Virus record (IMG/VR): IMGVR_UViG_3300035670_000089
Coordinates: 33,571-97,570 of that record
DNA from: a virus
Strand: one strand, 5' to 3'
Length of the DNA stretch: 64,000 bases
The number at the start of each line of letters is the position of its first letter. The first letter of the stretch is position 1. The translations under genes were made by a program, and so were the position numbers. Positions 48,479-57,800 of the stretch are shown here, one piece after another. The notes below the pieces were generated by a model. That model ran no database searches. It was not told the origin of the DNA and saw only the letters and a program-made list of their open reading frames with translations.

Positions 48479-49065
48479 ATACCCTTAATGATATCCGGTG
48501 GGAACCTTACAGAAAACACTTCCAGTCCATACCTGTTTATTACTTTAACTCCCTAACCTATCCGGAAAGCTATGAACATTCCGAAATGATCCTTCGGGGG
48601 TTGGAGTTAGACATTAAGAATATAGAAGCGCAGTTCATAGAGCAAGAAACGGAACTACGCGGATTACCCGCATCACAACGGGAGATACAAGAAAGAGAAT
48701 ACGAGAAGTGGAAGACTAAAGCGCTCCGCGCGCAGAAGATGAAGTTTAACCAGATTCGTATTCTCGAAGCTTGGACTATGAACAACCAACCCGAATACGA
48801 AGAACGTATTCGCATTCTCGAAACTAATAACCTAAATCTACGTGTACGCGTAGAATCCCTAGAGAGTGAGTATCAGGAGTTACGGGAGTTACTCTACGCA
48901 CAACTCTCCGACGGCTTACAATCCGATGAGAATCTAGCTATACAGATACAAGCGGTGGAGAGTACGTTAACGGAGAGATTGGATGAATTGGAAGTAGACT
49001 ACACGGCGCTGAACACTAAAGTAGATACTCTAATCAATACTCCTACCGAGGGTACCGCCCCTTAG
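48469..49065 (+). CDS. Coiled-coil protein of unknown function, 198 aa
   Basis: Long heptad-like runs, for example RVRVESLESEYQELRELLYA and STLTERLDELEVDYTALNTK, make most of the chain a coiled coil; an upstream stretch holds conserved-looking Trp/Tyr residues (DIRWEPYRKHFQSIPVYYF). The C-terminus is short and polar. AAAGG lies about 11 bases ahead of ATG 48469. It follows the SWIM gene in the plus-strand island and ends tail-to-tail with the portal gene, the two stop codons sharing bases 49062-49065. Function unknown; possibly a host-directed or assembly protein. Confidence 0.6.
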   Translation: MSSDTLNDIRWEPYRKHFQSIPVYYFNSLTYPESYEHSEMILRGLELDIKNIEAQFIEQETELRGLPASQREIQEREYEKWKTKALRAQKMKFNQIRILEAWTMNNQPEYEERIRILETNNLNLRVRVESLESEYQELRELLYAQLSDGLQSDENLAIQIQAVESTLTERLDELEVDYTALNTKVDTLINTPTEGTAP

Positions 49066-50528
49066 GTTCTCTTAGGTTGTTTCTTCGATATCTGTTTAGA
49101 CTTATTCCCTGTGGAACGCCCCGGACTACCTGAACCTTTAGGGCCAACATCCCCTTCCCGAGGTTGTTTCTTCCGAGGTTCGATAAGAATCTCCTCGATG
49201 AATTTCATGTCGTCTTCGTCTCTTACCCGAGTACCCAATCTCAACATCTGCATAATCTTCGTGTAGTCTTCATCATTCCTCGGGTTCAGTACCGCAGACT
49301 CTACCAACCCTTTAATCATCTGCATGGTGGCTACTCTATCTTCCGAACGGTCGGAGTAGACGCGAGAGAAGGTAGGAGGAATACTAGCCGCGGCGCGATT
49401 AAAGTTCCACTGTTGTAAAGGAATGAATATCTTGCGGATTAAGTTCGATAAAAGCGCTTGCCGCTCTAACTCAATAGAATTCGTAAACAGCTCTATCTGT
49501 CGCTCTTGTGCTACTTCCTGCTCCCTCCCATCCATCACCGCCATGGATGTCAACAAGAAGGACGGGATAATATGCTTTATAGATTGGTGGTCCGCATATT
49601 CAATAGCTTTAACGAAAAGATCACCCACCGGGTCTTGAATAGCCTCCGATCCCACCTCAGGTTCCGTGCCCTGTTGCTGATACGGAAGAAAGATAACTTC
49701 GGGGATACCCTCAGTTTCATCAAACTGTTCCTTAATCAACTGCAGCGTCGTAATATAGTTCTCTTCTCCAGTAGACGGGTCAACCCGTACCTCTTGTGTA
49801 GGGAACGAGGGCATCTTAACCCAAAGAACTCGGTTCCCTAGTTTATAGAGTGAAGCGGACATCATATCGATTAGAGCTTCTTTAAGCCGCGTCCATTTAT
49901 ACGAAGGGGCGATTAATGACCTACCGTAGTAGTTCCCAAAATCACTCTCATTCGTTAAATGCACTAACTTCCATAAGTCTAACTGCTTCTCCTTTTGATA
50001 AAAACCACTGCTTAACTGCCATATCCCCGAACGATGATACCCGTCCGGCGTCTCCTTACCCTGCACTAATCTTCCTTTCTTGTCAGTGTAGATAATGATA
50101 GACTTAGGGTGATAAGTTATTAAATCTTGAAGAAAGAGTTTACCGTTAGAGAAGTGGAAGAGAATTTCGGATACTGAGTTACCCGCCCAGTATTTTGTTT
50201 CATTCATCACCTCGAGGCAGTTATAGAAGGAGCGACCGTTCAAATCCTCCAACTGTTTCAGATTACGGTTATGAAACTCTGCGATTTCTTTATCGGGGTG
50301 TTGAATCTCACCGATAGTGCCTAGAAGCCATTGAGTTCTAGCGCGTAGAGCCGCTTTTATTGTGAGGTCTTGGCGCCACAGTCTTTCGTACAAGCGCATT
50401 TGCGCCAACAGGGGTCTATGTATCGTGTTGTAATACGAAAAAGACCCCTGTTGGTTAACGTAGGAACCCTGTTGTTTTAACTTCCCTCTTACTTGCCTAC
50501 CGTCTTTATACTTGATGTCAGTATTCAT
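49062..50528 (-). CDS. Portal protein (Mu gp29/DUF935-like), 488 aa
   Basis: Twelve-fold channel at one capsid vertex through which DNA is packaged and ejected. The sequence has the pattern of DUF935/Mu-type portals: RLYERLWRQDLTIKAALRAR at the start, KYWAGNSVSEILFHFSNGKL, LVHLTNESDFGNYYGRSLIA, IPSFLLTSMAVMDGREQEVA, then a helical stem and a basic low-complexity end (KQISKKQPKRT). Its length is right for the family. It is preceded by the tail chaperone pair and followed (downstream, across the plus-strand island) by the Cys-rich gene, protease and capsid. The start ATG 50528 lacks a clear ribosome site. Confidence 0.8.
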   Translation of the reverse strand: MNTDIKYKDGRQVRGKLKQQGSYVNQQGSFSYYNTIHRPLLAQMRLYERLWRQDLTIKAALRARTQWLLGTIGEIQHPDKEIAEFHNRNLKQLEDLNGRSFYNCLEVMNETKYWAGNSVSEILFHFSNGKLFLQDLITYHPKSIIIYTDKKGRLVQGKETPDGYHRSGIWQLSSGFYQKEKQLDLWKLVHLTNESDFGNYYGRSLIAPSYKWTRLKEALIDMMSASLYKLGNRVLWVKMPSFPTQEVRVDPSTGEENYITTLQLIKEQFDETEGIPEVIFLPYQQQGTEPEVGSEAIQDPVGDLFVKAIEYADHQSIKHIIPSFLLTSMAVMDGREQEVAQERQIELFTNSIELERQALLSNLIRKIFIPLQQWNFNRAAASIPPTFSRVYSDRSEDRVATMQMIKGLVESAVLNPRNDEDYTKIMQMLRLGTRVRDEDDMKFIEEILIEPRKKQPREGDVGPKGSGSPGRSTGNKSKQISKKQPKRT

Positions 50529-50553
50529 ATTTATTATCTATAAGTAAGATGTA

Positions 50554-51111
50554 CTACTTTAAAACACGGTCCAGGGGATTAGATTGTCGAAGATTCTCGA
50601 AACTGCGGTTAGCTTGCGAAGTATCCTGTTCCATCCGAAGTTTAGACAATTCTTCCTCACGTTCCTTACGTATACGCTCGTTTAACTGCTGCGCCTCTCT
50701 CTTTAGAGCCTCTTTTATCTCGTCGGGATAACCGAAGCGTTGGACAAAGGGGTCATGGGCCATACCAATCCACTCAGTTAAGTTGAGCTTCATTCTTGTA
50801 CAGACCTCCATATACCCCACAATGTCATACTTCATCGCCCAGTGCTTAGAAGCCTCAACTCTCTGGAGATGGTAGTTCGCTACCATATTATCCAGATCTT
50901 CTTGAGTATACTTCGCGTACCGGATCGCCGGGTAGTACTCAGGTAAATAATTAAATTTACCTAAGTTATCGGCATAAACGGAGATTATCCCTTGAGATAC
51001 CGTACCCAACAGATTATCTAAATATCTTCGGGGGCGGGAGTAGTGGATGTTTTTGGAGATGCACTTCTCGGCTTGGCGTTGACTGACGCTAAAGGCTTCC
51101 GAACGCGCCAT
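50554..51111 (-). CDS. Frameshift extension of the tail assembly chaperone (gpGT-like), 185 codons
   Basis: This frame overlaps the 258-aa chaperone frame by 94 bp and lies in -1 relative to it. The slippery heptamer G-GGA-AAG at 51114-51120 is placed so that a -1 slip leads directly into it: after Lys227 translation continues Gly, then MARSEAFSV. The fused product would be 413 aa. The extension is basic at first (HYSRPRRYLDNLLG), then helical with a coiled-coil end (RIRKEREEELSKLRMEQDTS), which fits the T domain that binds tape measure and tube. The ATG at 51111 has no usable ribosome site, so it is probably never used as a start and this is not an independent gene. Confidence 0.7.
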   Translation of the reverse strand: MARSEAFSVSQRQAEKCISKNIHYSRPRRYLDNLLGTVSQGIISVYADNLGKFNYLPEYYPAIRYAKYTQEDLDNMVANYHLQRVEASKHWAMKYDIVGYMEVCTRMKLNLTEWIGMAHDPFVQRFGYPDEIKEALKREAQQLNERIRKEREEELSKLRMEQDTSQANRSFENLRQSNPLDRVLK

Positions 51112-51794
51112 TCCTTTCCCAAATGGGTAGCATCTTTACGCTCGTTCATGCCGATCGAGAACATCGAGATGAACACCGCCGTCGCATACAATACATCCAA
51201 CAACTCTAATTCGTATACACGAGAGAGAATGTTAGGAGATTGATCCACCGGCTCCCCATTAACATGAGTAAGGCAACTAAGGAAAAGCATCTCTTCCCAA
51301 GCGCAGCCATTAACCCGGGTTGAAGTATAGTCCTTCGTAACTGAAATCTGTACCGCGGAGGACGGACGGTAGAACGTCAAGTCCGAAGAGTTACAGGGCA
51401 GCATATCCTTCAGAAGGGTATAAGTCATACCGTTGGGGTCAGCGTTATACAACGCATCCGCTAGAGCATCCGCTTCATCTTGGTCTTCTTGTCCAATAAA
51501 GAAGGCGGAGATGAACGTCCGCATAATATACTGCTTATCCTTTAGATCCACTGCGTTAAAGCGCTCAATAGCATCTTTAGGGTTACCCGAGATTTCATTA
51601 CCTGCCCCGTCCCGAATACACAGAGCGCAAAGAAATTCTTCCATAGTATACCCAGGGCCCTGCGGATTATCGCGAGTTTCTCCTGGATACAGTTTTAAAG
51701 CGGTGCTGTAATCCTTGTACGTAGGCTTGTAAATGTTAACAGAATAACCGCCAACAAGTTTCTCTTTGGGTATAGTTACAATCCGATTTGACAT
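51018..51794 (-). CDS. Tail assembly chaperone (gpG-like), 258 aa
   Basis: Soluble protein that coats the tape measure during tail assembly and is absent from the virion. The sequence fits XkdN/gpG-like chaperones: N-terminal beta part (GGYSVNIYKPTYKDYSTALK), then helical (YTMEEFLCALCIRDGAGNEI, then DAIERFNAVDLKDKQYIMRT). Near the end the reading frame has TTTGGGAAAG, containing G-GGA-AAG, the lambda G-T type slippery heptamer, at 51114-51120 in the right phase, followed by a -1 extension frame. Its ATG at 51794 faces the second giant gene across a short divergent gap. Unlike lambda, it lies on the portal side of the cluster, not beside sheath and tube. Confidence 0.7.
   Translation of the reverse strand: MSNRIVTIPKEKLVGGYSVNIYKPTYKDYSTALKLYPGETRDNPQGPGYTMEEFLCALCIRDGAGNEISGNPKDAIERFNAVDLKDKQYIMRTFISAFFIGQEDQDEADALADALYNADPNGMTYTLLKDMLPCNSSDLTFYRPSSAVQISVTKDYTSTRVNGCAWEEMLFLSCLTHVNGEPVDQSPNILSRVYELELLDVLYATAVFISMFSIGMNERKDATHLGKEWRVRKPLASVNAKPRSASPKTSTTPAPEDI
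51114..51120 (-). promoter_or_regulatory. -1 programmed frameshift site GGGAAAG
   Basis: On the minus strand the chaperone frame reads CAT TTG GGA AAG GAA. The heptamer G-GGA-AAG has the phase X-XXY-YYZ needed for a -1 slip and equals the lambda gene G/T slip site. The overlapping TTTGGGA is also in slip phase. The slip joins the 258-aa frame at codon 227 to the 185-codon frame. Confidence 0.8.
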
Positions 51795-51863
51795 ACAGTT
51801 AGGTTGGGTTAGATTAGGCTGGACTTGAAGGCTTTATATACACCCTCATCTCCTAGCTTACTG

Positions 51864-54800
51864 ATGAATCCAGACGAAGAAGATCCAATTTATCCCCAAG
51901 ATGCAGATGAATCCGCTTATGACCCTAATGGTGAAGATCCGGATGAAGGTTTGTATGAAGATTCATACGAAGATGTTGCGGATACAGACGAACACCAACC
52001 AGAATATAGCCCTGACGATGACGACAACAATGACGGTGCCGAAGAAAGCGCTGACGATACCGATGAACGCACTCTAACTGAAAAAGAGTTCGACGAAAGT
52101 AGTATTGAAGAACAGTGGATAAAAGAGAGTATCGCCAAAGATACTATCGACAGTCCTGTCCAAAAGTTCTTTGAATCTTTCCTCGAAGCCACTGACGACC
52201 CGTATAAAACTCTAGCAGATACCACCCGCCGCGCGTTTGAAGGTATAACCTCCAAACGACTCTCTTCAGAAGATGTCAGCAACATCAATACGTTCGTTGA
52301 ACGTATCCACGGGGCGGGACGAGATTTAACTCAACCGGAAAGCGTCGACGGTAAACTACGCTTCGAGAGTTCGGTACGACTCAAGCACACCGGTATCCGG
52401 AACAAAATAGTAGAGAAGACTGGACTATACCGTCCACCCGTAGGCTTCGTCAGCAGAACTAACGAAAGAGATTGGGTCGCCTACCACGCTGCCAATCGCT
52501 CTCAAAACCTCGCGGAGGTTCGTTTCCAACTTCAAGAACGCACCTACGTCAATGAACTCTTAACCAGAGGAGAACTCCACGCTACAGGTAAAGCGGGCAC
52601 GACTAGAATCTTAACGCAGAAGTATAACGTAACCGAAGGTCAAAGTACTGCCGATGCCGCTGGAGCGGCCGGACTCTTCATAGGCAACGAGTTAACCCTC
52701 TCCGCCCTTAACGCCGCGGGGAAAGAAAGTGGGATAGAAGCAGACGGAGTCCGGATGGAAGGCAAACAATCCTTCCACCCTAAAGTCGGTTACTACTCAG
52801 ACAATAACGATAACGTCACCTCCGGTTTTATCAGTACTCAAAACATTACTAAGGAATTGACGAAGATGCGGTCTCAAGAGGAAACCGTATTCTTTCACGC
52901 CTACCGCGCGAATAAACCGGGAGGCGGTAAAGTCACCCAAATCCTCCAGGAAATACAAGCCGTCACTGAAGCTCTCTTTGAAGGAACAGAAGAGCAAAGA
53001 ACTGAGAACAAGACTGAAGATAGCGATACAATCCGCTCCAATATAGAAAGTAAGTTCGCCACAAAACTAAAAGGGCGCCAAAATAACGTCGTCAAACTTA
53101 ATAAAGAACTCCTCTTGGGCTTCAAGAGTATGCTCTCCGAGCAAACCTCTAAATCCAATACTAAAGTTATTGTCAGTTTACAGCTCTTAGACTCTAATCT
53201 CTTTCATGATTATTCCTTAACGAAAGACGAGACAGCGAGACTAAGTGAGTTAAGCGGCAGAGCGGACTTAAGTAAGGAGGAGATAGCAGAGAAGAAGGCT
53301 CTGGAGTTAAAGGGCGACTTTAAGACATATAGGGATGAAGTAGCAGGGCATTTAAAAGAATTGGCATCGCAAAAGAGACTGGCGATTGGGGTAACCGCGA
53401 CCAGTTTTGGGGAGAATCAAGGGTTATACCGTCTCCTCGATAAAAACCGTCGTGATGACCTTCGGATAGAACTAACAGGACTACTCAATATAAAACAAGA
53501 CCAACGAACTGAAGAGAACACAAGGCGTATACAGGAGATAAAGGGTGACTTAAACCTTAAGGGGACAGAGGAGCAGATAAAAGCGAAGGCGGAGAAACTT
53601 GAACTCAGCGCGGAATCCAAAGACTTATTGAAGACGTTTTTGGAGAATGATGTATTCCGAGTATTGGCGTCGCAATATATGCACTCCAAAAGCTACGCAG
53701 TCCTACAAATGGAGAGAGGTGTATACAGCGGTGTTGACGCTTTAGGGACAATGTCCTCAAACTTCTCGATGAACAGTTATGGAAGGAGCATCGAGGTAGG
53801 GATACAACTAGGCGCTGAGGATATGAAAGAGGCGGGATTCACTAAGGATGAACTCGACCAAATCATCTTGCACTACGGCTATGGGATAGATAAAGGAGGT
53901 AAAGAAAACCTTAAGGGTCTCTTAATGGAGAAAAAGGGGGATACAAGAAAGACCGAGGAGTTTATGCGGACGCTCCGCGCAATGGGGGGTAAAGAGACAA
54001 GAGTTAGAGATAAAGCGGGTACTGCTCCCTTTAGATTTTCCGCAAGGTACGCCGACAATAAACTAGTAGGGGTAGATATCGTCCTTAAGGACCAATTCTC
54101 TATGAGTTTGACTATAGGGAAGGACGCGGTATATATAAATAAAGGTAACCGTATAATAACCGGGGCTACTTGGTTAAACCAAAGTTCCAAAGATATAACG
54201 ATAGCGAGTGATATCGTCGACGGTAAAAAACGGATAGTAAGATCTGGGGAGTCCGCACAGATAAGCGCGACCCAGGTCGCCGCGGCATTAATCGCCACAA
54301 TGGGCCGAACCAGCGCCTACGAACGTAACCAACGTTCGATGTTCCTTACCCTCCGTAAACTCGTCAAAAAGAGCGAGATAGAAAAAAGAAAACTATTCCT
54401 ACTCGCGGGATTAAAACCAGAAGAAATTCCCGAACTGTTACGGAGACTAGACAAGGTTGTTAATACCGAAGACCTAGACTTCTTTAATAAACAACAAAAC
54501 GTGGACATGGTGGCTAAAGCCATCGGGCACGATAGAGAACTGTATGAGTATTACTCCACTCAGACCCGCGTCGCTAAATCTGAAGTGATTAATCACTTAC
54601 TAGACGTGTACATGCAGACGCATGAATTACCGTATAGTCATTCGCAGTTGAAGCATAAACAACCCGTGATGGGAATTACGGACAGAGTTCTACAAAATCT
54701 ATTCGCGCGCCCGATAAACGAGAAAGTAAATAAGGAAAAAGCAAAACAAGAACGAATAAAAAGGAATCCCTACGCAGAAGGAGATATTCACGACTCTCTA

Positions 54801-57800
54801 GATACACTAGAACTATCGTCGTATATACTCAGTGACGTTAACTTCTCCCACGCCACCAAACTAGTTGATAGTGAGGGTAGACCTTACGTTCGAGGGGTAG
54901 CCGACATTTCTCGCTTCAAGAGTATGGACTTACTTGAGGTGTTTGGGGGTATATACAAAGCGAATACCGGTAGTCCTACTCCAATGAGTTTGGAACTTAT
55001 GCGTGCATTGCCGGGACTGGATTTAATAACCGCTAAAGAGTACAAACAACGATTGGCGGACTTAGGTGTTGACAGTAAACTATCGAAGCGTTTATTAGAC
55101 TCCGCGTTTGCGGCGCATAAAGAAAGAGCGGAAGACGAAGTAGATGACGATGCTGTAATGCTCTACTTCCCGTATAACAAAACAGACCAAATATCCCAAC
55201 GTCTAAAAAACCTTAAATCAGTGCGCCCTTTTATTGTTGCGTCTAGAGCCTTCACCAGTAAAGTAAGGAGCTTCGGGTTCGACAATATATTAACCTCGGG
55301 CAAACTTAAACCTGAAGAGATTATGGGTACAACAGTGGCTCAATCTCTAACTCCAGAACAATACGAGACAATGTTGGAGATAAAGAAAGAGATCGATGCG
55401 GATACCACAATAGTAAATAAAGATAGAGAATTAGAGAGAAGGTTAAAAGCAATAGACCTTAACCCCGACTCTGATGTGCGAGGCTTTACTAATACTCCCA
55501 GACGAGTTTTGGCGAGTATGGGGATAAGTCAAATGTCGGACTTCTCCTTTGTGAACGCGAATATCGCTAATAAATCCTCGTATATGTTTACGCATAGGGT
55601 GCAAACTGCTTTAAGTTACGAGGAGTTGGGTATATCTCCGGCGGAATTTAGCGGGAAGGTAGCTAAAACCTTAAGAGCCGGTACAATGTTCGCGGCGCAG
55701 AAGACTGAACTACAAACAGATAACGCTCTCTACAAACACATTCGGGATGTTTTAAGGTACAACACAAGCATGACAAACGAAGAGCTTCGGAATAATCTGA
55801 AGACTCTATCGAAGAATAAAGCTTTTGAGTTTCTAAAGAATGTAGACGCAAAGATTACTAAGAATGGGTTACAAATATCGATTAAACAGGGGGTATACAG
55901 CACTGTCTCAGATACAGGACAGTGGGAACTTCGTAAGATAGGTGACATCGCCGCCGGAAGTTCATTCTTCCATATCGAAGGTCTAACCAAGTATAAATCT
56001 TCCGGAAAAGACTCTAAGAGAGAAGTCTATATACCGATTAAATCCCCAGCAGTATCTAGAAGGGCGAATAGAGGATTGAGTATATTGACCGAAGACGCCC
56101 GGGTTGTCGTAACTGACCTGCAACCCAACATGGTAACTCTTACCTACGAAGCCCTCAGCGTACAAGAACTAACAAGTGGTCTCCGCTCGTCCACCGCTAA
56201 AGGTCCGATGAGTATGCGGTCAAAAGACCTGTTCGACACTTTAAAAGAATGGAAAGAGCGCGAGGGTTCCGATAAGTATGGACAATACGATACCCAAATA
56301 GACAAGGGAGAAGTATTCTCTCTTATCGCCGCCGGTCAAATAAAGGGCTTCCTCTTCGAGGCGGGCTTCGGCTTCCTCCGTATGGGTAAAGAATCTAAGA
56401 TCTATCAAGAAGTCGCTAAACCCTCCTCTGGTCTAAAAATAGCCGAAGCCATCGCTATCACAATGCTCGACAATAAATCCAAGGATACTCGTATATCAAA
56501 TTTATTGTTAGACGCATATGACACAGGTGTTCTATCTAAAGAAGGCAAGAAACAGTTTGTAAGTTTCTTAAAAGGTATATCGGACAAACCGGATACCAAA
56601 ACAACAAAATTTAAAGAAAAAGACATAAAAACGTTATACACAAGTAAAACTCAATTAGACGCATCATTGAGTATCTTTGGTGGATTAATGTCACTTACGC
56701 AGTCTAGTAGATTAGACTCAGATAAAAGCGTAGAGCAGTCTTTAATAGACACCGTCGCCGCTGCCTTAACCGGGGACGAAGAAGCACAAAAACATCTGCA
56801 GGACCAAGCTTTAAAACTCTTTAATACTACTCTCGATAAAGGAGAGTACAGCACAAAGATTGGTAATGAATACTCCTTTAATGAGTCTAAAGGTAAATCG
56901 GCGGCACTACTCGCCTTCATGTTGAGTGTCGGGCAAGAGTTAATCCAAGATATAGATATAGAAGAAAGAACAGGTAACAGAGATAAAGGGTTATTCGAGT
57001 TAGGGTTTGGGAAAGAATCCACTGACGAATATATCGAGAACAAAAAGTATGAGAGAGCCGCGCGGGCACAAGCGATAAGTATGAACAAAACTTTGCCGCG
57101 GGCAAATGAGATATACACTGAGGAGAACCTACGGAAGATAAGAGAGAAGCGTCAAGAGTTAGATAGAGCAACCGACGAAGCGGAGCGTAAAAAACTAGAG
57201 ATTGAGTTAAAAGCCTTAAAAGCCGGAGAAGATAGTGCTAAGAAGGCGAAGTTAGATAACTTACTGTATGAGATGTATACCGCCGGGCAGACTAATCGGT
57301 TTATCACGCTACCCGTAAATATCGACATCAACAAAATTACGCCCGCCGTAGGGATGCAGGACTCTACCTCCCTAGAAGGCCACTACGCTCAATTCTTAAC
57401 GCAGAAACAATTAAACCTGTACACCTATACCGCTAGAGAGAAAGAAAAGGCGTCTACTCTCCAAGAGTCTCTAGTTGTTATCGGAGGCCTTCTAGAGGAA
57501 TACCGTGGCGGTCTACTAACCGCTCAGAGAGTTAGTAAGTTTTACAGTTTCCGTCGCTTCAATTCAGTATTATTAGCCGATACAAAAACACGAAATAAAT
57601 TACTTAAAGAGTATATCCCCGGGAAGGATAAGAAAGCGGAGCGGCGTAGACTAAACCAATACGCGGAAAGTCTATCTTTCTTAGCGCAGTTTAGTGAGTC
57701 CTATAGTCACTTCGCCTCGGAAACCATGCCCCTCATCTTTAAACGTCAGGAAGGGTTGGACAATGTCTACGATGTGGAATCCGCGTACGAGACGTTCTTT

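Noticed and set aside
51111-51111. Independent start of the 185-codon frame
   Set aside because: Its ATG lies directly after AAAGGA with no spacing, and the slip heptamer leads precisely into the frame, so fusion is the simpler explanation.
51825-51863. TTG start for the second giant gene
   Set aside because: No clear ribosome site; TATATA at 51835 fits better as a promoter element for ATG 51864. Kept only as an alternative.
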